The notes below the pieces were generated by a model. That model was given only the letters and a program-made list of their open reading frames with translations. It had not been told where the DNA came from and ran no database searches. The translations under genes were made by a program, and so were the position numbers. Below, in pieces: positions 1-6,749 of a stretch of 22,557 nucleotides of DNA (the first letter of the stretch is position 1; each line of letters begins with the position of its first letter). Origin of the DNA: JAUSFM01 sp964343705. GTDB taxonomy: Archaea > Nanobdellota > Nanobdellia > Woesearchaeales > UBA12501. The stretch lies in assembly GCA_964343705.1 (NCBI GenBank), contig CAYFJX010000018.1:1-22557 (forward strand). The letters are read 5' to 3'.

Positions 1-123
1 AGGAAAAACCATCTACATCATCACCATTGAAATATAGAGGGTTTCATATTAGCCATTTACGTACTTGAATTTTTATAACGTAAAATTGGTTTGAGCCTGG
101 GCTTTTTCATCAACATATCAGAT

Positions 124-191
124 ATTGCACAGTTTTAACCGGCCCGGGTTCCGGGCCGGATTAAACAGCTTTGCTGTACAATCTGTGCAAT
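124..191. other. Nested GC-rich hairpin element, possible small RNA or 3' UTR structure
   Basis: Positions 124-132 pair perfectly with 183-191 (9 bp). Inside lies a 9-bp GC-only stem, 139-147 with 151-159 around a GTT loop, extended by an AT stem (about 132-138 with 161-166). A second small hairpin is 165-169 with 173-177. A TATA-like TTTTTATAA near 70-77 on plus would start transcription near 100, so a plus-strand RNA is possible. Alternatively this is the 3' end structure of the minus-strand operon that stops at 261. No C/D or H/ACA guide pattern is complete. I see no gene in 1-260 and nothing notable in 1-60. Confidence 0.4.
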
Positions 192-260
192 TAAAATATT
201 CCTTGATTTTGTAGAATTTGCCGAACCTTTTCCCTTTACAAAAAGTCAGATTCCCTTTTA

Positions 261-749
261 TTATTTTAATTTCCAATTCAATGCCTTCTTTGCCTCAGCA
301 GCAGTCATGCCAATGGCTTGTCCAAAGCAAATCATGTCATGAGCACTACGTACATCCCACTTGCTTTTTGCAAAACTTGCAAGTACCATGTTCACCTTGT
401 ACTTCCGACACAATTGCACATTCTGTTGCATTCGACCCATGATAAAACTACGCGTCGGACCTGAAGCATGCAACACAGAATTAAAACTAAAACCAACAGC
501 CTTGCCTTTATCCCTTGCAATCTTACACAAGACATGGTTTAATCCACTATTGCGGTGATGCATAAAATCTCTCTTTGCATGCACTTCCACATTATACACT
601 AGTCGCGGTCCTGGCTTTTCTAAGAAATGACGTATTTTGTCAAGCTTTCCAGCACAATCAATCATGGCCTTGTCTACACACACCACGTCTGTGAAGCCTA
701 ACTTTTTACTCCACTTTTTAGCATCCTGTACAACAACAATATCTTTCAT
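261..749 (-). CDS. rnp3: RNase P protein component 3 (Rpp30/RNP3 family)
   Basis: This 162-residue protein resembles the archaeal RNase P subunit related to eukaryotic Rpp30, a PHP/TIM-barrel-like protein that works with RNase P RNA to remove 5' leaders from pre-tRNAs. The recognisable part is the central and C-terminal stretch: SGLNHVLCKIARDKG, then a strand with GFSFNSVL, an arginine-bearing segment SFIMGRMQQNVQLCRKY, and a C-terminal helix around GMTAAEAKKAL. It is shorter than the usual 200-230 residues, as expected for a reduced genome. Its ATG overlaps the TGA of the upstream thiolase gene by four bases (ATGA), so the two are co-transcribed and probably translationally coupled. Family assignment rests on motif memory only; the operon with another tRNA-maturation enzyme supports it. 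Confidence 0.8.
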   Translation of the reverse strand: MKDIVVVQDAKKWSKKLGFTDVVCVDKAMIDCAGKLDKIRHFLEKPGPRLVYNVEVHAKRDFMHHRNSGLNHVLCKIARDKGKAVGFSFNSVLHASGPTRSFIMGRMQQNVQLCRKYKVNMVLASFAKSKWDVRSAHDMICFGQAIGMTAAEAKKALNWKLK

Positions 750-1666
750 GCTTCTACTGGCGTATCCATTTTCTTAAGTAAACTACATGGATTGCAAATG
801 TTTCTACTGGTTGGCTCATCACAAATATCGCACTCATTAATACTGCCTGTGCCTTTTCTATAATATTCTTTTAGTCGCGGTAGCACGTTCATAAACGCAT
901 TGATAATATTACTCTTTACTGTTTCCTGGTCAGGAATCACATCAAACAAGTTACGAACTTCACGACGGTATGAGTCAGTACTACACGGGCAAATCCCTGC
1001 CTTGACAGGAAGCTCAACAGCCTTTGCATAGGAGATAACATCTGCTTCGCGTGTAAAATATAATGGCTTCACCCGCTGTACAAACTTGGCATTTGCGCCT
1101 TTGTCACGCTGGTCAACCAGTCCACTCTTGGGTCCAAGCCGAGCTGCAAAGCCAACATTGCCACGCAGCAAGTTCATCATAACAACTTGTGCTTCATCAT
1201 CAAGATTGTGACCAGTGCACAGCACATCTGGTGCTAGTTCTTTTGCTTTTTTGTTAATTAAATACCTGCGCAGCACACCACACACGTGGCAGCTTTTGTA
1301 ATCAAACCCATTTGCTGCAAGCTTATCTCTAATGTGGCACATGCTCATGCCAAACTCTTTTTTGAAATCAATTTCATGCAGTGCAATGCCTAGTTTTTCA
1401 CAAAATCCGCGAAGGTTCTTGAGATTTTGTTCAGTATAACAGCCAATTCTCGCATCAACAGTGACTGCTTCAACAGCATATCCTAGGTTTTTCAATGCTT
1501 GTAGTAATGCAGTAGAATCTTTGCCGCCACTCGCAGCTACCAGTACCTTGCTCTCTTTACTAAAAAGTCCATGTTCTTCAATTGTTTGTTGCACCCGTGC
1601 TTCAAATGCAGCAGCATCACATCCAGATCCTGCGCTTTCCACTGGTGCTAGTTGACAGCTTCCCAT
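746..1666 (-). CDS. tRNA 2-thiouridine synthetase, TtuA/NcsA-type PP-loop enzyme
   Basis: This is a PP-loop adenylating enzyme that thiolates uridine in tRNA (U54 for TtuA, U34 for NcsA/Ncs6). The PP-loop SGGKDST lies near residues 45-51. The Fe-S ligands of the family appear as CHVC near 126-130 and the cysteine of the GICPCS segment near 225. The nucleotide-binding CTGHNLDDEAQ motif is present. A C-terminal CDIC..CNPC zinc knuckle is complete, while the usual N-terminal knuckle is reduced to scattered cysteines. I chose ATG 1666 (306 aa) because a TATA box at 1689-1697 sits 27 bases before it; a GTG at 1681 would add five residues. It is first in an operon with RNase P protein 3. I cannot tell from sequence whether U54 or U34 is the target. 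Confidence 0.85.
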   Translation of the reverse strand: MGSCQLAPVESAGSGCDAAAFEARVQQTIEEHGLFSKESKVLVAASGGKDSTALLQALKNLGYAVEAVTVDARIGCYTEQNLKNLRGFCEKLGIALHEIDFKKEFGMSMCHIRDKLAANGFDYKSCHVCGVLRRYLINKKAKELAPDVLCTGHNLDDEAQVVMMNLLRGNVGFAARLGPKSGLVDQRDKGANAKFVQRVKPLYFTREADVISYAKAVELPVKAGICPCSTDSYRREVRNLFDVIPDQETVKSNIINAFMNVLPRLKEYYRKGTGSINECDICDEPTSRNICNPCSLLKKMDTPVEA

Positions 1667-1688
1667 GGCCTTTATAAGCACTGAGCAC

Positions 1689-1697
1689 CTTTTTAAG
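1689..1697 (-). promoter_or_regulatory. TATA box of the TtuA-RNP3 operon
   Basis: CTTAAAAAG on the minus strand, centred 27 bases upstream of the ATG at 1666. This spacing predicts a leaderless transcript and decides the start against the GTG at 1681. Confidence 0.6.
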
Positions 1698-1722
1698 CTT
1701 TTGGGTGGGTAACTACCATAAA

Positions 1723-1731
1723 TTTTAAATA
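1723..1731 (+). promoter_or_regulatory. TATA box of the large membrane protein gene
   Basis: TTTTAAATA on plus. Transcription should begin near 1753, about 20 bases before ATG 1773. A GGGGGAT stretch before that ATG could act as a ribosome binding site, unlike the leaderless neighbours. Confidence 0.5.
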
Positions 1732-1772
1732 CAGGGGCTTACTTGTGGAGTAGTAATTGGGGGATATCAGCC

Positions 1773-4700
1773 ATGAGTAGTGAAAATAAGAATTTTCATC
1801 ATTTTCAAAGCTTTACTGGAGCAAGTAAACGACGTTTATCACAGTATACAGCTCTTATCATAGCAGTTTTCTTTATTCTCGCAACCATCATATCTGCAAC
1901 AGCAGTTACTGAAGATTTCTCAGCAGTATCCCACCAAAAAACAGTTACAGTATGTGGTTGTTCAATCCGAGAAAACACTATTACTGTACAAAACACTGGT
2001 CAGGCAACAAGTGTGTATGAGTTAACACAAGAAGGTGCAGCAGCACCGTGGAGTACCCTGTCAGAAACACGATTCTCACTTAAGTCAGGCGAAAGCAAAA
2101 TCATTCATCACTTTGTTCACGCACCATGTCACACGCAAGGATCACACCCACTCAGCATCACTATTAAAACTATATTCAATACACAAAAGAAATTAGACCT
2201 TGACGTGAATGTACCGCAATGTAACAACGTTGTTGTTGTACCAAGCCAGCGAACACGCGTTGCTTGCCCATCACAACCAGTACTCTACGAGTTCACTCTT
2301 GCAAATCCATTATCATTTCCTGAAGTGTACGAGCTTAGTGTCACACCTGGGACAACCAATCTAAAAAATGCAGATGCTAACAAACTTGCAAAATCAGTAA
2401 GTCTCAGTGAGCACGCAATTATTTTGGGACCACAACACAAAAAGAAAGTACTAGTATTTGTACAAACACCTTTTGATGTGTACGGCGATGCCATTCTCAA
2501 TCTCAACATCAAAGCACGAAACAGTGGTATTGAAACAAATGTGCCCTTTACCTATTTTATTAACCAATGTTACGACTTCCAATTATCTATTCCATCCCAG
2601 GTACAATTTTGCTCAGCCTTTGAAAACAGGCTACCCTTAGTTATTGAAAACACTGCTGCAGGATCAAACACCTACACTGTCACAGCAGGAATTCTTTCAG
2701 CAGACCAAACAGAAGAAACATATAAAATCGGTGAGTACACCATGCCAGGACGCGTACGACAAGACATAAATGTAGGTCTTGATGTTGCAACAGAACCAGG
2801 CAGGTATGTCCTGGGTGTTGATGCACAATCAGCACGAGGTACTCTTTCAAAATACACAGAAGCAGCACTTGACATCACTTACTGTGATGAAAAAGGCAAC
2901 CCACTCTCAACAGAGGAATATGAACAATTACAAGCACTCCTACAACAACAAGAACAAGGAGAAACACCTGCACATGAAACAGGAGTAACAGAAGCTGAAG
3001 AGCAAGCTGACACTGAAGAAAGTGAAGAAACAGAAGAACCAAGTCTCTTGCCACTCTTCCTCATAATCTTGATTTTGGTTATCCTCTTGGTTGTACTGGG
3101 CCTCTTTGTTGCACTCAAGAAACCACAAGATACTGATGAAGCTGCACAACGACGAGAAGCAAAACGAAAAGCTCGCGAAGCACGGAAAGCAGCACGGCTA
3201 GAACGATCATTAGCTAAAAAACAAAAAAAGCCAAAAGGCCTACTTCTTGCTATTCTCGCAATCCTATTTATTATTGTCTTGCTTGCAGGAGCATTCTTTG
3301 CAGTAAAACTCATGCCTGGAGACAGAGACACAACAGCAGGCAATGAAACAACCACTGAAGAACAGCAGCAAACCGAAGATGAACCAGAAGAAACCGAAGA
3401 GCAAGAAACAACAGACGCATCCAAATGGCTTGGACCCTTAATCTTTATTGCAGTCCTCATCATTGCGCTTGCCTTGGCAGTTCTTGCAGCCCTTCTTCAC
3501 AAGAAACAAAAAAAGCAAACAGGCAAAACAGACGCAAAAAAACCAGGCAAGAAAGTACAAGAAACATCAGACGAACCACTCATTGGCCTGACAAAATCAG
3601 TCAAGGAACTCTATGAAAAAACAAGCAAGATCAACAAGAAAACACTCAAATGGATCCTTGCAATAATTCTTCTACTCTTACTCCTTGGCGGCATTGTAGG
3701 GGTTATCCTAGCTGTCACAGGAGACAATAACAAAGTTGTATCTATAGACACTGAAAAAGCAACAGCACTCGGCATTAACGCAGACGCGCAACGTGTCAGC
3801 ATCCCTGCAGGAACAGAAGCAACCATCCCACTGGTATTCAAACATCCCGGGGATGACTTTGACCGATTTGTTAACCTTGACTTTGGCATACCCTGGATTG
3901 AAACAGAACAAGATACATTAGCAATCAAGCCAGGCGATGATACACACACAGACCTAACAATCACCAAAGATGCAGTTCCAGGTAAGTACAACATTGTACT
4001 TGAAATTAAAAATGAGCCAGGAGAACTTTTTGCAGCTGACAACTTACATATTGACATTGTTGATGGTGAAAAATCCAAACTATGGAAATGGCTACTCCTT
4101 GCTCTTGCATTACTCATCCTCTTAGCACTTATTGTATGGCTTGTTATTATTGTCCGACGCAAACGCAAAAAAAGCAAGGCAAAAAAAGCTGACAAAAAAG
4201 CAGCAAAGAAACTAACTGACGAACAAATCCGAGCAAAAGAAGCACGAAAAGCTCACAGGAAAAGACGCCTTAAACAAGGATTCCTTCTTCTTGGCTTGCT
4301 TTTAGTTGTAGGACTTATCACTTGGGGAGTGTTTAGTCTTTCAAAAACATACATGATCAAAACAGCACCTACACAACACGAACCAGTAGAAGTAGTAACT
4401 GAAGAAGCACACGATTACATTTTAAACGTCACAGGCATCACTCAAGTACCAGTAAAGATAACTAATACTAATCGGCGAAGCACCTATCATATTACTGTGC
4501 AGGATTCAGAAGAGTGGATTCGTTTTGACACACCTGACGTAACTGTTGGACCACGAGATCATGAAACAATCCACATGTTTATTGAACCACACAAAGGTGT
4601 TCGTGATGGAACCTACAAGCTTGGTGTTACCATCCAAGAAACAGGAGACTCAGGAGATGCAGAACTTTTCAACAGCTACCTTGTTGTTATCATGAACAAG

Positions 4701-4910
4701 CGCGGCACAGTAAGCAAGGTTTTAGCCTACTGGCTCTACATACTCCTCGGTGTTTTCATCCTGGCACTCATCTTAGTCCTTGTCCGACTTGAAGCAAAAA
4801 AAGCTCACAAAGTAGACCTACAAGACCTGGCAAAAGAAGCACGAGCTAGAGCTAAACCAGGACAGAAAAAGTCAAAATACAAGATGAAAAGAACCCAGCT
4901 GAAGCTTTAA
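1773..4910 (+). CDS. Large multi-pass membrane protein with extracellular Ig-like domains
   Basis: I do not recognise the family by name. Start ATG 1773 (1045 aa) is preferred over an in-frame TTG at 1743. Visible layout: N-terminal signal anchor (about 21-44); a long outer region (45-420) with beta-sandwich-like repeats and cysteines, including VCGC near its start; then seven hydrophobic segments near 422-449, 488-513, 551-576, 625-650, 771-794, 835-856 and 985-1006. Loops alternate strictly. Inside loops are Lys/Arg/Ala-rich (for example KRKAREARKAARLER). Outside loops are Glu/Thr-rich linkers or Ig-like domains of about 120 residues (651-770 and 857-984), which share a WI...V.PGD/PRD...G.Y/TYK pattern and look paralogous. 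This fits a cell-envelope or surface-interaction protein; the role is inference. The tyrosine-rich secreted protein follows from its own promoter. Confidence 0.75.
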   Translation: MSSENKNFHHFQSFTGASKRRLSQYTALIIAVFFILATIISATAVTEDFSAVSHQKTVTVCGCSIRENTITVQNTGQATSVYELTQEGAAAPWSTLSETRFSLKSGESKIIHHFVHAPCHTQGSHPLSITIKTIFNTQKKLDLDVNVPQCNNVVVVPSQRTRVACPSQPVLYEFTLANPLSFPEVYELSVTPGTTNLKNADANKLAKSVSLSEHAIILGPQHKKKVLVFVQTPFDVYGDAILNLNIKARNSGIETNVPFTYFINQCYDFQLSIPSQVQFCSAFENRLPLVIENTAAGSNTYTVTAGILSADQTEETYKIGEYTMPGRVRQDINVGLDVATEPGRYVLGVDAQSARGTLSKYTEAALDITYCDEKGNPLSTEEYEQLQALLQQQEQGETPAHETGVTEAEEQADTEESEETEEPSLLPLFLIILILVILLVVLGLFVALKKPQDTDEAAQRREAKRKAREARKAARLERSLAKKQKKPKGLLLAILAILFIIVLLAGAFFAVKLMPGDRDTTAGNETTTEEQQQTEDEPEETEEQETTDASKWLGPLIFIAVLIIALALAVLAALLHKKQKKQTGKTDAKKPGKKVQETSDEPLIGLTKSVKELYEKTSKINKKTLKWILAIILLLLLLGGIVGVILAVTGDNNKVVSIDTEKATALGINADAQRVSIPAGTEATIPLVFKHPGDDFDRFVNLDFGIPWIETEQDTLAIKPGDDTHTDLTITKDAVPGKYNIVLEIKNEPGELFAADNLHIDIVDGEKSKLWKWLLLALALLILLALIVWLVIIVRRKRKKSKAKKADKKAAKKLTDEQIRAKEARKAHRKRRLKQGFLLLGLLLVVGLITWGVFSLSKTYMIKTAPTQHEPVEVVTEEAHDYILNVTGITQVPVKITNTNRRSTYHITVQDSEEWIRFDTPDVTVGPRDHETIHMFIEPHKGVRDGTYKLGVTIQETGDSGDAELFNSYLVVIMNKRGTVSKVLAYWLYILLGVFILALILVLVRLEAKKAHKVDLQDLAKEARARAKPGQKKSKYKMKRTQLKL

Positions 4911-4925
4911 AAGCCTTTCTCAACA

Positions 4926-4933
4926 CTTAAATA
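4926..4933 (+). promoter_or_regulatory. TATA box of the tyrosine-rich protein gene
   Basis: CTTAAATA centred 27 bases before ATG 4957, predicting a leaderless mRNA. Confidence 0.7.
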
Positions 4934-4956
4934 CCTCCCGATTACACCTTTCTTAT

Positions 4957-5367
4957 ATGAAAGCACTTAAACTATTCCTATTTGGTGTTATAGCAGTACT
5001 GGCTCTTGCGGCAGTAAGTGCTACTGCAACAGCATGGCATGACAACTATAATTACAATGGATGGGGAGACTACTCCTACCGTTACAATTATGACGCGTAC
5101 AAGCCACACTACAACACCCAATATCGTGGCTATGGTTATTCAGCACCGACACGTTACGTGCTCAACTACTGGTCCTATCCAAGTGTTTCTTATGGATCAC
5201 GCTACAATGTGGGTGGCTACCCAGCTAATCGTGTTGTAAACTACGGTCGTGGATACGCAAACCGTGGTGGTTATTCACTTGGTCGAACCTACCATGTTGG
5301 TGGCGCTCCTGGATACAACTATAACAGCTACTGGCCAAATTATGGACAGACACGATATTATTATTGA
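4957..5367 (+). CDS. Secreted tyrosine/asparagine/glycine-rich low-complexity protein
   Basis: 136 residues with a clear signal peptide (basic MKALK start, hydrophobic core, ending in SATATA near residue 26). The mature part is about 110 residues with 28 tyrosines (about a quarter), many Asn, Gly, Arg and Ser, no cysteine and almost no acidic residues. Typical units are NYNY, RGYGY, GGYP, GRGY and a final RYYY. There is no folded-domain motif. The composition resembles aggregation-prone or adhesive proteins, and Tyr-Arg interactions could drive assembly or wall binding; that is inference. The gene has its own TATA box and is leaderless. It may be co-regulated with the upstream surface protein, ending 46 bases before. 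The signal peptide and composition are seen directly; function is unknown. Confidence 0.8.
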   Translation: MKALKLFLFGVIAVLALAAVSATATAWHDNYNYNGWGDYSYRYNYDAYKPHYNTQYRGYGYSAPTRYVLNYWSYPSVSYGSRYNVGGYPANRVVNYGRGYANRGGYSLGRTYHVGGAPGYNYNSYWPNYGQTRYYY

Positions 5368-5407
5368 TTTTTTTCTTTTCCTTTTCTTTCTTGGCATTTC
5401 AATAATA

Positions 5408-5415
5408 TTTATATA
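5408..5415 (+). promoter_or_regulatory. TATA box of the structured RNA
   Basis: TTTATATA centred about 26-28 bases before position 5439, which is exactly where the closing helix of the RNA begins. Confidence 0.65.
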
Positions 5416-5438
5416 CAGAAGGGCCCCCCTTTGCACTT

Positions 5439-5665
5439 GTGGGGCCATAGTATAACCTGGCTAGAAGGTTTGAGGTATACTCTACCTGCTCAATATGGTC
5501 GGCTCCAGTAATGGAGCGATGAGGCGAAAGCCGATGATTTATACTAGGGTCGCTTCTTTGAAGAGACCGACAGATCTGGGAAAACACTCTTCTTTGGGTG
5601 TTTCAGAAATTCGAAATAAGTTGAGATCACTCTCTTCTTAAGAAAGTCCCAGTGGCCCCACTTTT
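5439..5665 (+). ncRNA. Unclassified structured RNA with a closed multi-way junction
   Basis: There is no long ORF here but strong, nested pairing. P1: 5439-5447 with 5653-5661, 9 bp perfect. P2: 5448-5455 with 5539-5546, 8 bp perfect, flush with P1. P3: hairpin 5548-5568 (GGTC/GACC and CTTC/GAAG with one G-A mismatch). P4: 5576-5581 with 5647-5652, flush with the 3' side of P1. Inside P2 are further hairpins, including one with a GTAA tetraloop near 5505-5520 and a GGC-GAAA-GCC hairpin at 5522-5532 flanked on both sides by GATGA, a possible tandem G-A internal loop. Inside P4 an AAACAC/GTGTTT hairpin lies near 5582-5607. A TATA box at the right distance and a TTTTTCTCTCT tract after P1 define a gene. 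I could not match it to RNase P RNA (no GAGGAAAGUCC or ACAGA core), SRP RNA, 5S rRNA or tRNA. Confidence 0.7.
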
Positions 5666-5676
5666 TCTCTCTCTCT
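5662..5676 (+). terminator. T-rich terminator of the structured RNA
   Basis: A TTTTTCTCTCTCTCT tract immediately follows the 3' strand of P1, as expected for archaeal oligo-T termination. Confidence 0.5.
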
Positions 5677-5688
5677 TGTATGATGGTG

Positions 5689-5817
5689 AGGCGAGGGCGG
5701 GATTTTCACCCGCGGAGGAGATACGTCCTCACACGCGATTTGAACCCGCGTGATATCGGGCAGATATCTTTCCTGGATTTTCAGTCCAGGCCCTTGACCA
5801 AACTCGGTCACCTCGCC
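5689..5817 (-). tRNA. Intron-containing class II tRNA, anticodon GAA
   Basis: Acceptor stem 5811-5817 pairs perfectly with 5690-5696 (7 bp); the discriminator at 5689 would be U and no CCA is encoded directly after it. The D-arm (ACC-GAG..GGTCAA-GGG) has the class II (Leu/Ser) pattern. The anticodon arm is CTGGA-CTGAAAA-TCCAG, giving anticodon GAA at 5780-5782 after U33. A variable arm of about 23 nt contains GATATC-TGCCC-GATATC. As encoded, the T-arm is interrupted; removal of 36 nt restores GCGGG-TTCAAAT-CCCGC, a perfect T-arm, and leaves a 93-nt tRNA. GAA is a phenylalanine anticodon, but the long variable arm and D-loop point to Leu or Ser, and U73 suits neither. An archaeal Leu(GAG) anticodon arm would differ by one base. 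Confident that it is tRNA-derived; identity and activity are open. Confidence 0.75.
5703..5738 (-). other. 36-nt tRNA intron in the T-loop (position 59/60)
   Basis: On the minus strand, exon 1 ends GCGGG-TTCA-AAT and the intron 3' end with exon 2 reads TGAA-AAT-CCCGC. The T-stem is the outer helix, TTCA pairs with TGAA as the 4-bp central helix, and each side has a 3-nt AAT bulge: a canonical bulge-helix-bulge. The intron folds on itself through CGCG/CGCG and GAGGA-CGTATC-TCCTC. Because both bulges are identical, any symmetric cut gives the same mature T-loop; the ends given assume cutting after the second bulge base. Confidence 0.8.
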
Positions 5818-5856
5818 ATAAATTATTTATAGTTCGTCTCCTTATCTTTTCCTATT

Positions 5857-5883
5857 GGGTAGATATCTTTGACCACTCGGTCA
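5857..5883 (-). repeat. Partial copy of tRNA D-arm joined to variable arm
   Basis: On minus this reads TGACCGAGTGGTCA followed by AAGATATCTACCC. It matches the D-arm and the start of the variable arm of the tRNA 40 bases downstream, with the anticodon arm removed and two Ts missing from the D-loop. It looks like the remnant of a tandem tRNA duplication, or a tRNA-derived leader. Confidence 0.55.
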
Positions 5884-6073
5884 TTTTTTTCTTTTTTTCA
5901 TTACTTCCCGTATAGTTTCCGAGCTATATAATCTTGTCGCGCATGTATGTCCTGTGTCCAGTGTCACGGGATAATCTCTGCGGAGAATTTTCAGAATACA
6001 ACGACAAGTGTTTTACTGCTGTTTTAGAAATCAATTCCGAAACCTTTTCGGAGAAAATAGGTGTCCAGTGCAA
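5884..6073. other. Intergenic interval with possible small RNA
   Basis: No ORF with recognisable content. A TATATAA at 5925-5931 on plus could drive a transcript from about 5954. A 7-bp pairing (5933-5939 with 6002-6008), short hairpins near 5974-5985 (TCTC/GAGA) and 6038-6052 (CCGAA/TTCGG), and a 10-bp direct repeat GTGTCCAGTG at 5954-5963 and 6061-6070 are visible. None of this is decisive. Confidence 0.3.
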
Positions 6074-6703
6074 CTAGTACTCTATCCCTTTTCTTGCACA
6101 AATACCTTTTTGCCAAGGATGCTTAATCTTCCCAACTTCAGAAACATAATCAACATGGTCATACAATGCACGCGGAGCATCTCTTCCAGTCAGCATTAAT
6201 TCAGTATGACCATTTTCTTTAATTAGTGACACAATCTCATCCATACTCACCAAACCCTTATCAAGCACACAATTTACTTCATCAAGAATAACCAAGTCAT
6301 AATCACCGCTTTGCACAATTTTTCGTGCAGCTTCAAAACCCCAGCGTGCAGCCTGCCGTTCCATTTCATCAGGTTGAAACACAAACCTGCCAGTGGTGTC
6401 TTTTGCTTGGTCAAACCCGCCAAGCGCTGTTTGTTTTCGTTGACGTTCCTTGATTGCATCCACGCCAAATTGTTCAATGCTAAATCCAGGCAGGTGCTTT
6501 GCAGCATACAACTCGCCAGTGCCACCACTTTTCAAAAATTGAATCATGTGCACCTTGTACCCTGTGCCAATAGCACGAAGTGCAAGGCCAAGTGCAGAAG
6601 TAGTTTTCCCTTTGCCATCACCTGTGATAACATGCACCATCCCCAATTTTTCCTTGCGTTGATCGCCTTGCACTACAATAGGCTTGTCTATTTTAGTGAC
6701 CAT
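6074..6703 (-). CDS. cobO: Corrinoid adenosyltransferase (CobA/CobO/BtuR family)
   Basis: This 209-residue enzyme transfers the adenosyl group of ATP to cob(I)alamin or cob(I)yrinate diamide to make the adenosyl cofactor. Diagnostic features are the early Walker A GDGKGKTT at 28-35 with upstream GMVHVITG, the following TSALGLALRAIG helix, the VHMIQFLKSG strand, the Walker-B-like DYDLVILDEVN, and the C-terminal ELMLTGRDAPRAL and the HPWQKGICARKGIEY end typical of BtuR/CobO. Length matches the family (about 180-210). A TATA box at 6725-6734 lies 26 bases before ATG 6703, so the mRNA is leaderless. No corrin-ring synthesis gene is seen here. The nearby class II ribonucleotide reductase is the likely cofactor user, implying salvage of corrinoid. 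Confident in family; salvage versus synthesis is inference. Confidence 0.93.
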   Translation of the reverse strand: MVTKIDKPIVVQGDQRKEKLGMVHVITGDGKGKTTSALGLALRAIGTGYKVHMIQFLKSGGTGELYAAKHLPGFSIEQFGVDAIKERQRKQTALGGFDQAKDTTGRFVFQPDEMERQAARWGFEAARKIVQSGDYDLVILDEVNCVLDKGLVSMDEIVSLIKENGHTELMLTGRDAPRALYDHVDYVSEVGKIKHPWQKGICARKGIEY

Positions 6704-6724
6704 ACGCTTCCCTGCTGCAACAGC

Positions 6725-6734
6725 GTATAAAAAG
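6725..6734 (-). promoter_or_regulatory. TATA box of the adenosyltransferase gene
   Basis: CTTTTTATAC on minus, 26 bases before ATG 6703; leaderless mRNA expected. Confidence 0.65.
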
Positions 6735-6749
6735 TTTTAGAGAATTGAG

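Noticed and set aside
70..130. C/D box guide RNA on minus (CTGA then TGATGA)
   Set aside because: Only an inner D'-C' like pair is visible; no outer C or D box at guide distance.
2879..3463. Long minus-strand ORFs inside the large membrane protein gene
   Set aside because: They are low-complexity Ser/Cys-rich mirror frames of the Glu/Thr and Lys-rich coding sequence, with no start signals.
5515..5538. Hammerhead-ribozyme-like CGATGAG-hairpin-CGATGA text
   Set aside because: The catalytic core CUGANGA and GAAA are not present: a U is missing and CGATGA replaces CGAAA. The GATGA pairs are better explained as an internal loop.
5439..5665. RNase P RNA or SRP RNA
   Set aside because: The RNase P core elements GAGGAAAGUCC and ACAGA, and the SRP helix 8 motif, were looked for on both strands and not found. 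A divergent member cannot be excluded without a covariance search.
5778..5784. Reading the anticodon as TGA (Ser)
   Set aside because: It would need a 9-nt loop or C33. The 5-bp stem CTGGA/TCCAG with a 7-nt loop places GAA at 34-36 after U33.
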